5,981 nucleotides of DNA from an uncultured beta proteobacterium (lineage in GTDB: Bacteria; Pseudomonadota; Gammaproteobacteria; Burkholderiales; Burkholderiaceae_C). The stretch lies in NCBI GenBank assembly GCA_903834645.1, contig CAILKA010000686.1, positions 1 through 5,981 of the forward strand, in the 5' to 3' direction. A program made the position numbers and the translations under genes. The notes under the pieces are model-generated. The model did no database searches. It was not told the DNA's origin and saw only the letters and a program-made list of their open reading frames with translations. Below, one piece after another: positions 1 to 5,592 of the stretch. How positions within the stretch are numbered: the first letter of the stretch is position 1; every line of letters begins with the position of its first letter.

Positions 1-201
1 CACCACGCGGGTCATGATGTCGGTGGAGCTGCCCGCGGCGAAGGGCACCACCAGCGTGACCGGGCGGTTCGGGTAGGGGCCCGACTGGGCGTGCGCCAGC
101 CCCCAGCCCAGCAGCAGGGCCGTGGGCGCGAGCGAGAGCGCACGCAGCACACGGCGCCGTGCACGGCCTGGTTGGTTGGGGGTGTGCAGCGTGGTGTCCA
201 T
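1..201 (-). CDS. Bug/TctC-family tripartite tricarboxylate transporter substrate-binding protein, N-terminal fragment
   Basis: Only the first 67 codons lie in the window; the gene runs off the left edge. Reading from the ATG at 201-199, residues 1-20 are basic (ARRRVLR at 14-20). A hydrophobic stretch follows at about 21-36 and ends in AHA-QS, a good signal peptidase site after residue 38. The mature start reads YPNRPVTLVVPFAAG followed by SSTDIMTRVV. This is the hallmark N-terminus of Bug/TctC periplasmic receptors (typically P-x-RPV-x-hhVPF-x-xGG-x-TD). These proteins bind carboxylates and other small organic acids, sometimes feeding a TctAB-type permease but often encoded alone. The start is supported by an AGGAG ribosome site 7 nt upstream. 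The RRxVLR segment resembles a twin-arginine motif, so Tat export is possible. The gene is divergent from the hydrolase gene, which suggests shared control. Family assignment is firm; the ligand is unknown. Confidence 0.9.
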   Translation of the reverse strand, partial: MDTTLHTPNQPGRARRRVLRALSLAPTALLLGWGLAHAQSGPYPNRPVTLVVPFAAGSSTDIMTRVV

Positions 202-208
202 CGTGCGT

Positions 209-213
209 CTCCT
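209..213 (-). promoter_or_regulatory. Ribosome binding site of the Bug-family gene
   Basis: The minus strand reads AGGAG, 7 nt before the ATG at 201-199. It fixes the start of the binding-protein gene and leaves a complete signal peptide downstream. Confidence 0.75.
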
Positions 214-297
214 GAGGGTTCCGACCGTCTCGGCTTCTGCATGCTAGGCGCCGTCTCGGGTCTGCGTGATCCGGGTTGGTCCCCGGGCCGGCCTACC

Positions 298-312
298 ATT
301 AGCAAATCTGAT
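298..312. promoter_or_regulatory. Candidate LysR-type operator in the divergent intergenic region
   Basis: The 15-mer ATTAG-CAAAT-CTGAT is an imperfect inverted repeat: ATTAG pairs with CTGAT with one mismatch. It contains the T-N11-A spacing typical of LysR regulator sites (T at 299 to A at 311). It lies in the most A/T-rich stretch of an otherwise very GC-rich spacer, about 97 nt from the Bug-gene start and 137 nt from the hydrolase start. A LysR gene ends the adjacent putative operon. Assignment to that regulator is inference, and T-N11-A alone is a weak motif. No convincing -35/-10 pair was recognised in either direction. Confidence 0.4.
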
Positions 313-434
313 GATGTGGCGGCGCGCCTCTGATACTGGGCCTGGCCCCGGGTTCGAGCCGGTGGCATCCGCGCCCCTGCCGCGCGATCATGATCCGTCC
401 GCTGGGGGCGAAGGCGCCCGACGCGCCCACACAC

Positions 435-440
435 AGGAGG
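435..440 (+). promoter_or_regulatory. Strong ribosome binding site of the hydrolase gene
   Basis: A perfect AGGAGG lies 9 nt before the ATG at 450. It decides between this start and the upstream in-frame ATG at 390, which would add 20 residues without homology-like character and has no comparable site. The internal ATG at 450 also gives the usual compact start for this hydrolase family. Confidence 0.85.
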
Positions 441-449
441 TCTGCATCC

Positions 450-1274
450 ATGGCCGAGGCCGTTGTCGGTGGCGTGCGCATCCACTACGAGCTCGCAGGC
501 GAGGGGCCGCCGGTGGTCGTCACGGCCGGGCAGGGCACCGGAGCCGAGGCGCGCGCCGCCTGGCTGGCGGGGCTGGCCCGCCACCACCTCGTGCTCAGCT
601 ACGACCAGCGTGGCACCGGGCGCAGCGAGCGCACCGGGCAAGGCCAGTCGATGCGTGAGCTGGCCGATGACATCGTGGCGCTGATGGACCACGCCAGCAT
701 GGAGCGCGCGCACGTGATCGGCGTGTCCACCGGCACCGGCAAGGCCACCGCGCTGGCGGCGCAGCACCCCGGCCGCGTCGACCGGCTCGTGCTGGCCGCA
801 CCCTGGACGCATGGCGATGCGCCGCTGCACACGCTGCAGGCGATGCGCAAGGCCGCCGCCCGCACGATGCCGCCCGACCACTACGTGCACTTCAACGCCC
901 TGCTGATCTACCCGCCCGAATACCGCCGCGAGCATGCGGCACGCTTCGAGGCGCTCGCCCGCCAGGCCCTGGCTGCTCCCCAGGACGCAGCCGGCATCGC
1001 CGCGCGGCTCGACGCCATCCTCGGCTTCGACGCCCGCCCGCTGTACCCGGCGCTGAGCCAGCCCACCCTCGTCGTGGGCGCGCGCGACGACCTCGTGATG
1101 CCGCTGTGGCATGCGCAGGAGGCGGCGCGGCAGATCCCCGGCGCGCGGCTTGCGCTGCTTGACGGCGGCGGGCATCTCTTTGCCGAGACGCGCACGAGCG
1201 AGCTCCTCGACCTGGTGCTGCCCTTCCTTGCCGAGGCCTCGCCCGCAGGCCCCGGCCCATCGTCGGCGCACTGA
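450..1274 (+). CDS. Alpha/beta hydrolase, RutD / 3-oxoadipate enol-lactonase-like
   Basis: This is a 274-residue cytoplasmic alpha/beta hydrolase with no signal peptide. The fold's landmarks appear in order: strand/oxyanion region with YDQRGTGRSE at 51-60, nucleophile elbow GVSTG at 91-95 (Ser93), acidic residue in GARDDLVMP at 210-218 (Asp213 or, more likely, Asp214), and catalytic His242 in GGGHLF. The triad therefore looks complete, and length is normal for the family. YDQRGTG and the cap region around HYVHFNALLIYPPEY (144-158) recall RutD, which hydrolyses aminoacrylate/carbamate-type compounds in pyrimidine use. Enol-lactonases such as PcaD are the other close relatives. No other rut or pca genes are present, so the substrate is open. 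The gene is first in a likely operon with the M19 protein (55-nt gap) and the LysR gene. Family confidence is high; exact function is not. Confidence 0.9.
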   Translation: MAEAVVGGVRIHYELAGEGPPVVVTAGQGTGAEARAAWLAGLARHHLVLSYDQRGTGRSERTGQGQSMRELADDIVALMDHASMERAHVIGVSTGTGKATALAAQHPGRVDRLVLAAPWTHGDAPLHTLQAMRKAAARTMPPDHYVHFNALLIYPPEYRREHAARFEALARQALAAPQDAAGIAARLDAILGFDARPLYPALSQPTLVVGARDDLVMPLWHAQEAARQIPGARLALLDGGGHLFAETRTSELLDLVLPFLAEASPAGPGPSSAH

Positions 1275-1329
1275 CGCGCCCGTGCCCCCTGCCGACCCTC
1301 CCCGCACCCTTCAGACGGAACGCCTCCCC

Positions 1330-2310
1330 ATGGACGCACAAGCCCTGCATGCCTCCTCGATCGTCGTAGACGGCCTCGTCGTCTCCCGCTGGAGCCGCGA
1401 AGTCTTCGAGGCCATGCACCGCGGCGGCCTGACCGCGGCCAACTGCACCTGCTCGATCTGGGAGGGGCTGCGCGACACGATGATCAACCTGGCGCGCTGG
1501 AAGCAGGCCTTCGTCGACCATGCCGACCTGATCGTGCAGGTGCGCAGCGCCGAGGACATCCGCCAGGCCAAGGCCTCGGGCCGCGTGGGCATCCTGCTGG
1601 GCTGGCAGAACACGAGCGCGATCGAGGATCGGCTCGACCTGCTGCCCCTGTTCAAGGACATGGGCGTAGGCGTGATCCAGCTCACCTACAACACCCAGAA
1701 CCTCGTCGGCTCGGGCTGCTGGGAGGAACACAACGGTGGCCTGTCGGGCTTCGGGCGCGAGGTGATCGATGCGATGAACCGCCTGGGCATGCTGGTGGAC
1801 CTGTCTCACGTGGGCGCACGCACCGCCTCAGAGGCGATCGCACATTCGCGCCGGCCTTGCGCCTACACGCACGTGGCCCCGCGCGGCGCCTTCGACCACC
1901 CGCGCAACAAGAGCGATGCGCAGCTGCGCGAGATCGTCGAGCGCGGCGGCTTCGTCGGCGTGGCCACCTACCCCCCTTTCATGAAGACCGGCGCGGCCAC
2001 GACGCTGGCCGACTGCGTGGAGATGTTCGAGTACATGATCGACGTGTGCGGCGAAGCCAACGTGGGCATCGGCACCGACTTCACCCAGGGCCAGGACGAG
2101 GCCTTCTTCGACTGGCTGCGCCAGGACAAGGGCTACGCCCGCCGCGCCAACCCGGGCCGCGGCTGCGCGCCTTTCGTGCGCGGCATGGAGACGCTGGCCG
2201 ACTACCCGCGCCTGACGCAGGCGATGGTCGAGCGCGGCTGGAGCGAGCGCCGCATCCGCGCGCTGCTGGGCGAGAACTGGCTGCGCTTTCTCGGCGAGAG
2301 CCTGTCGTAG
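1330..2310 (+). CDS. Peptidase M19 (membrane/renal dipeptidase) family protein with altered metal site
   Basis: This is a 326-residue TIM-barrel amidohydrolase-type protein, a normal length for bacterial M19, with no signal peptide. Conserved family elements are DLSH (His160), YTH (His181), HPRN (Arg192) and GIGTDF (Asp250). They correspond to the second metal's ligands, the substrate Arg and the catalytic Asp of renal dipeptidase. The N-terminal metal motif, normally DGHND, reads DGLVV (Leu16, Val18). The bridging Glu region reads LLGWQNTSA, and the usual LTH reads LTY (Tyr120). The protein resembles, from memory, a proteobacterial M19 clade (segments such as GGLTAANCT, LTYNTQNLVGSGC, DKGYARR, GENW). 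One member of that clade lies beside dimethylglycine demethylase genes in Pseudomonas aeruginosa. Dipeptidase activity is therefore doubtful and the substrate unknown. The start ATG has only a weak ribosome site (ACGGAA region). It is co-directional with the hydrolase and LysR genes. Confidence 0.9.
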   Translation: MDAQALHASSIVVDGLVVSRWSREVFEAMHRGGLTAANCTCSIWEGLRDTMINLARWKQAFVDHADLIVQVRSAEDIRQAKASGRVGILLGWQNTSAIEDRLDLLPLFKDMGVGVIQLTYNTQNLVGSGCWEEHNGGLSGFGREVIDAMNRLGMLVDLSHVGARTASEAIAHSRRPCAYTHVAPRGAFDHPRNKSDAQLREIVERGGFVGVATYPPFMKTGAATTLADCVEMFEYMIDVCGEANVGIGTDFTQGQDEAFFDWLRQDKGYARRANPGRGCAPFVRGMETLADYPRLTQAMVERGWSERRIRALLGENWLRFLGESLS

Positions 2311-2371
2311 GCGGGGCCCCCCTCCTCGGCCCGGCACGCCCAAGCCCGTGGTGCTGCGGTAGGCTTGCGCG

Positions 2372-3355
2372 ATGCGTCATCGGCCCATCGACCTGCAGGT
2401 GCTGCACCTGTTCGTGACCACCGCCGAGGAGCGCAACATGTCGGCCGCGGCGCTGCGGCTGGGCACCACGCAGTCGGCCGTCTCGCAGGGCATTCGGCAG
2501 CTCGAGGAGGAGCTCGGTGTGGTGCTCTTCGACCGCAAGCGCCGCCCGCTGCAGCTCACGCCCGCGGCGCTGACGCTGCTCAACCGGGGGCGCGCGCTGC
2601 TGGCCGAAGGCGCGCAGCTGCGCTCAGAGGTGCTCGAGGCAAGCATGGGCATCGCGCCGGAGGTGTCGATCGGCCTGGTCGATTCCTTTGCGGCCACCTG
2701 CGGGCCCGCCTTCATCGGGCAGATGCTGCACAAGACCCTGAGGCTGGCCGTGCGCACCGGCCTCTCGCCCCACCTCGGCGAGGAGCTGCTCACGCGCGGC
2801 TTCGACATCGTCGTGACCACCGACCCCTACGAGGGCCTGGAGGCGTGCGTGGACAGGCTGGTCTACACCGAGCCCTTCATCGTCCTGACCCCACGCGCCT
2901 CGCGGCTGCCCGCTGCGGCGAGCTTCGATCGCGCGCTGCTGCGCCAGCTCGCCGGCGCGGGGCCGCTCGTGCGCTTCAATGCCGGCTCGCACCTGGGCAC
3001 GCAGGTGGAGACGCTGCTGCGCCGGCAGGCGGTGCGTGCCACCTCGCGGCTGGAAGTGGACGCGGCCGACACCCTCGTGGCCATGGTGGCCGCGGGCTTC
3101 GGCTGGGCCCTCACCACGCCGAGCTGCCTGCTGCAGGGGGCCGCGCATGCGGCCCAGGTGCGGGCAGGGTTGCTGGATGTTCCGCTGGCCGAGCGCTCGA
3201 TCCACCTCGTGGGCCGGCGTGGCGAGCACGAGCGGCTGTTCGAGGCGGCCTGGGAGGCCGCGCTGCAGGCCGTGCGCGAGGAGCTGCTGCCGGGCGTGCG
3301 GCGCCTCGTGCCCGCGGCCGCGGACCGGATGCGGCTGGCCTCGCAGGCGAGCTGA
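2372..3355 (+). CDS. LysR-family transcriptional regulator
   Basis: This 327-residue protein is close to the usual LTTR length. The N-terminal winged helix-turn-helix spans about residues 6-65, with NMSAAALRLGTTQSAVSQGI at 22-41 and LEEELGVVLFDR at 44-55, matching the LysR DNA-binding signature. A linker helix (about 66-90) leads to a LysR-substrate domain of two alpha/beta lobes (about 93-300). The lobes are visible from SIGLVDSFAATCGPAF, through GFDIVVTTDP, to AAGFGWALTTPSCL. An in-frame TAG at 2360-2362 excludes an upstream extension, so the ATG at 2372 is the first possible ATG; the ribosome site is weak. The gene follows the M19 gene by 61 nt on the same strand, which is unusual because many LTTRs diverge from their targets. 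It probably controls the hydrolase/M19 genes and perhaps the divergent Bug gene through the site near 298-312 (inference). The effector is unknown. Confidence 0.93.
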   Translation: MRHRPIDLQVLHLFVTTAEERNMSAAALRLGTTQSAVSQGIRQLEEELGVVLFDRKRRPLQLTPAALTLLNRGRALLAEGAQLRSEVLEASMGIAPEVSIGLVDSFAATCGPAFIGQMLHKTLRLAVRTGLSPHLGEELLTRGFDIVVTTDPYEGLEACVDRLVYTEPFIVLTPRASRLPAAASFDRALLRQLAGAGPLVRFNAGSHLGTQVETLLRRQAVRATSRLEVDAADTLVAMVAAGFGWALTTPSCLLQGAAHAAQVRAGLLDVPLAERSIHLVGRRGEHERLFEAAWEAALQAVREELLPGVRRLVPAAADRMRLASQAS

Positions 3356-3368
3356 ACGGGCTGAACGG
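3351..3368 (+). repeat. 9-bp tandem duplication across the LysR stop codon
   Basis: GCTGAACGG occurs twice back to back (3351-3359 and 3360-3368). The first copy contains the TGA stop of the LysR gene. It probably arose by slippage. It is followed by a minimal GGCT-TCGC-AGCC hairpin (3368-3379) without a T-tract, too weak to call a terminator. The whole gap between the two converging stop codons is 28 nt. Confidence 0.6.
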
Positions 3369-3383
3369 GCTTCGCAGCCGCGC

Positions 3384-4997
3384 TCAGCGCACCCGCACCC
3401 AGCGCAGTTCAACCGTGTCGTTGGGCCACTGCACGAGCGTGACCTTGCGCTGCATCGCCCACGTCAGCGTGCGGCGGTACAGGGGGATGTAGGGCAGGTC
3501 GTCGGCCACCAGGCGCAAGGCGGTGGTCACCATCGCGCGCCGGCGCGTGAGGTCGGGTTCGGTGCGGATGTTGTCGATGAGCGTGTCGAGTTTCGGGTTG
3601 CTGTAGCGCCCGGCGTTGAAGGTGCCCAGGCCCGATCGGTCGAAGGTGCGGAACAGGCCGTTGAGCGAGGCCCAGGCGTCCGGGCTCGCGCTCCAGCCGA
3701 ACTCCACGAAGCTGGCCGTGGCCTGCGTGAGCTTGGGGAAGAACTGGTTCGTCGGGCTCGAGCGCAGCGTGGTGCGGATGCCCACCTGCGTGAGCATGGC
3801 GGCGGCTGCCTGGCACACGTTCTCGCGCCAGGCCACGTTCACGCAGTCCAGCGTGATGGCAAAGCCGTTCGGGTAGCCCGCCTCGGCCAGCAGCTTGCGG
3901 GCGCGGGCGGGGTCGAAGGGAAGCCGGCGGTCGAGCTCGGCGGGCGAGCCCTCCACCAACGGTGACAGGAAGGCCCCGGTGGGCACGGCCTGCCCGCGCA
4001 GCACCTTGTCGACGATCAGCGGTACGTTCACCGCGTGGTACACGGCCTGGCGCACGCGCAGGTCCTTGAAGGGGTTGCGGCCCTTGACATCGCTCCACTC
4101 GAGCTCGTCGCGCGACTGGTCGAAGGTGAAGTACTGCTGGCCCAGGTCGGGCACCTGCGTGAGCGCGATGCGCGGGTCGGCCTTCAGGCGCGCCACGTCC
4201 TGGTAGGGCGGGTCGAGCACGAGATCCACCTCGCCCGATGCGAGCGCGGCCAGCCGTGTGGCATCGCTCTTGACCGAGACGAAGACCACCTCCTGCACGT
4301 TGCCGTTGCGCTTGTCGGCCGCACCCCACCAGTTCGGGTGGCGCTTGAGCACGGTGCGCACGTCCGGCTCGTAGCGCTCCAGCCTGAAGGGCCCCGTGCC
4401 GTTGGCGTGGCGCACCGCGTGCGTTTCCTGCTTGCCGTTGAAGTCCTGTGCGCGCTGCACGCCGTGCTTCTCGCTCCAGGCGCGGCTCATGATGGCGAGG
4501 AAGGCGAGCTTCTCCGGCAGCACCGCGTCGGGGGCTTCCGTGACCAGGTCCACCGTCAGCTCGTCCACCTTGCGTGCCGCCGTCACGCCCTTGAGCTGGA
4601 AGCTGCGCTGCGAGGGGGGTGCGAGGATGCGCTGGACCGAGAACACCACGTCGTCGGCCGTGAAGGGCGTGCCGTCGTGGAACTTCACGCCCGCGCGCAG
4701 CTGGAAGCGCCAGCTCGTGGGGCTTGTCATCTGCCACGACGTGGCCAGCCCCGGCTCGAGCTTGAAGGCCTCGTTGCGGTGCACGAGCGAGTCGTAGATC
4801 TGATACGAGATGCGCGAGTGGTAGAGCAGCGCCAGCGCATGCGGGTCCATCGTCTGCGGGTCGAAGGCGCTGGCCACGCGCAGCGTCTGGGCCGCCACTG
4901 GCGCGGCCAGGGCCGCCAGGGCGAGTGCGGCGGCGCCGCACCAGGCGGCAGCGGCGCGGCGCAGCCGTGACATCCGGATCGGGATGGGAATACGCAT
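3384..4997 (-). CDS. ABC transporter substrate-binding protein, family 5 (DppA/OppA/NikA type)
   Basis: This is a 537-residue periplasmic binding protein. From the ATG at 4997, residues 1-16 are basic (RMSRLRR), 17-33 are Ala/Leu-rich, and a PVAA-QT signal peptidase site follows residue 36. The family 5 signature is clear: LVHRNEAFKLEPGLATSW (71-88), then WRFQLRAGVKFHDGTPFTAD (96-115) leading to DVVFSVQRI (116-124), and later DLRVRQAVYHAVN (312-324). Relatives bind peptides, nickel, opines or other small solutes for ABC importers. Cys385 and Cys395 are placed so that they could form a disulfide after export. Upstream ATGs at 5093, 5084 and 5036 would bury the signal peptide, so they are unlikely; ATG 4973 is a plausible shorter alternative. 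No start has a strong ribosome site. The gene converges on lysR with a 28-nt gap and has no permease or ATPase gene beside it, so it is probably an orphan receptor. Ligand not predictable. Confidence 0.92.
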   Translation of the reverse strand: MRIPIPIRMSRLRRAAAAWCGAAALALAALAAPVAAQTLRVASAFDPQTMDPHALALLYHSRISYQIYDSLVHRNEAFKLEPGLATSWQMTSPTSWRFQLRAGVKFHDGTPFTADDVVFSVQRILAPPSQRSFQLKGVTAARKVDELTVDLVTEAPDAVLPEKLAFLAIMSRAWSEKHGVQRAQDFNGKQETHAVRHANGTGPFRLERYEPDVRTVLKRHPNWWGAADKRNGNVQEVVFVSVKSDATRLAALASGEVDLVLDPPYQDVARLKADPRIALTQVPDLGQQYFTFDQSRDELEWSDVKGRNPFKDLRVRQAVYHAVNVPLIVDKVLRGQAVPTGAFLSPLVEGSPAELDRRLPFDPARARKLLAEAGYPNGFAITLDCVNVAWRENVCQAAAAMLTQVGIRTTLRSSPTNQFFPKLTQATASFVEFGWSASPDAWASLNGLFRTFDRSGLGTFNAGRYSNPKLDTLIDNIRTEPDLTRRRAMVTTALRLVADDLPYIPLYRRTLTWAMQRKVTLVQWPNDTVELRWVRVR

Positions 4998-5141
4998 CGA
5001 TGGCTCGCGGGAGTGGAGACAGGGCGGCCGGATCATGCACGAAGCGCCTGCCCGGCTTGCAAGCGTCGATGGTGGGGTCGCCATCAGGCCCATCGCCTTT
5101 GGCTACGATGCCCGGGTTATCCCGAACCTTGTGAGGATGCG
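4998..5141. other. Divergent intergenic spacer between the binding-protein gene and the small membrane-protein gene
   Basis: This 144-nt spacer must hold the promoters of both flanking genes. On the plus strand TACGAT at 5104-5109 is a plausible -10 element, but no matching -35 was found. A short CGGG-TTAT-CCCG inverted repeat lies at 5113-5124, just before the plus-strand ribosome site. Neither is strong enough to be called a promoter or operator. Confidence 0.3.
5132..5137 (+). promoter_or_regulatory. Ribosome binding site of the small membrane-protein gene
   Basis: TGAGGA lies immediately upstream of the ATG at 5142, with its GAGG core ending 5 nt before the start. It selects this start over the in-frame ATG at 5013. 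Confidence 0.6.
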
Positions 5142-5534
5142 ATGAAGGTCTTGCTGTGGGTGAGCGTGGCCGTGCTGGGCCTGGTGTGGACGGCGCTGGC
5201 TGCAGCGGGCGCCAGCCTCGTCGGCTGGGGTGCGGGCGTACTGGCCAGCGGTGGCGCCGCCGAATGGGCGCGCGTGGCGGCGCAGTGGCCGGTGCCTGCC
5301 TGGATGGGCCTGTGGATCGATCCGGATGCCGTGAAGGCGATGCAGGAAGCGCTGCTGTGGGCCTTGCAGGCGCTGCAGCAGAGCCTGCCGTGGGTGGCCT
5401 CGGTGGTGGGCTGGTTCGTTCCGCTCGTGTGGGTGGCCTGGGGCTTGGGGGCGTTGCTGCTGCTGGTGCTGGCCGCAGGGGCGCACCTGCTCATCTCAAG
5501 GGGTGCGCGGGTGCTGCCCCAGCCGGGCGCCTGA
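5142..5534 (+). CDS. Small integral membrane protein of unknown function (two hydrophobic segments)
   Basis: This 130-residue protein matches no family I recognise. It has a hydrophobic N-terminal segment (about 3-34, starting MKVLLWVSVAVLGLVW). A more polar, Trp-rich middle follows (about 38-80, with EWARVAAQWPVPAWMGLWID and a short helix ending LQALQQS). A long second hydrophobic stretch (about 83-118) contains WFVPLVWVAWGLGALLLLVL, and the short basic C-terminus reads SRGARVLPQPGA. It is probably an inner-membrane protein with two transmembrane helices and a periplasmic loop; the first helix could instead be an uncleaved signal. The ATG at 5142 is chosen for the TGAGGA ribosome site 5-6 nt upstream. 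An upstream in-frame ATG (5013) would add 43 residues of non-membrane character. It sits 58 nt before the ExoD-like gene on the same strand, so the two may be co-transcribed. Confidence 0.75.
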   Translation: MKVLLWVSVAVLGLVWTALAAAGASLVGWGAGVLASGGAAEWARVAAQWPVPAWMGLWIDPDAVKAMQEALLWALQALQQSLPWVASVVGWFVPLVWVAWGLGALLLLVLAAGAHLLISRGARVLPQPGA

Positions 5535-5582
5535 GCGCGTCGCGCGTGGCCTGAGGCCTGGACCCACCGCCTTGCGGCACCT

Positions 5583-5586
5583 GGAG
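5583..5586 (+). promoter_or_regulatory. Ribosome binding site supporting a GTG start
   Basis: GGAG lies 6 nt before the GTG at 5593-5595. It supports GTG rather than the first in-frame ATG (5743), which would remove the conserved N-terminal region of the ExoD-like protein. Confidence 0.55.
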
Positions 5587-5592
5587 TTGCCT

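Noticed and set aside
346..365. GGTTCGAGCC resembling a tRNA T-arm in the left intergenic region
   Set aside because: Flanking bases do not form a proper 5-bp T stem, and no anticodon arm or acceptor stem could be built around it; taken as a chance match.
12..1307. Long minus-strand open frame (431 codons) antisense to the hydrolase gene
   Set aside because: It is Arg/Gly/Ala-rich with no domain signature. The opposite strand encodes a complete alpha/beta hydrolase with catalytic triad and strong ribosome site; GC-rich DNA opens such frames by chance.
2311..2371. GGGGCCCC-type palindrome after the M19 gene as a terminator
   Set aside because: It is short, has no T-tract and sits only about 50 nt before the co-directional LysR start, so a terminator call is not supported.
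4035..4970. Plus-strand open frame of 311 codons inside the family 5 binding-protein gene
   Set aside because: It is an antisense shadow of a gene with clear family motifs; its composition (His/Arg/Val-rich) matches reverse-complemented coding sequence.
3409..5040. Minus-strand 543-codon frame overlapping the binding-protein gene in another phase
   Set aside because: It has low-complexity Arg/Ala/Pro/Gly content and no motifs, while the competing frame carries a signal peptide and the SBP family 5 signature.
5137..5145. ATG-CGA-TGA minimal frame overlapping the start of the small membrane-protein gene
   Set aside because: It is a two-codon frame within the ribosome-site spacer; nothing indicates it is translated or regulatory.
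5548..5558. GGCC-TGA-GGCC inverted repeat between the small membrane-protein gene and the ExoD-like gene
   Set aside because: It is a 4-bp stem of self-complementary GGCC with no T-tract, expected by chance at this GC content.
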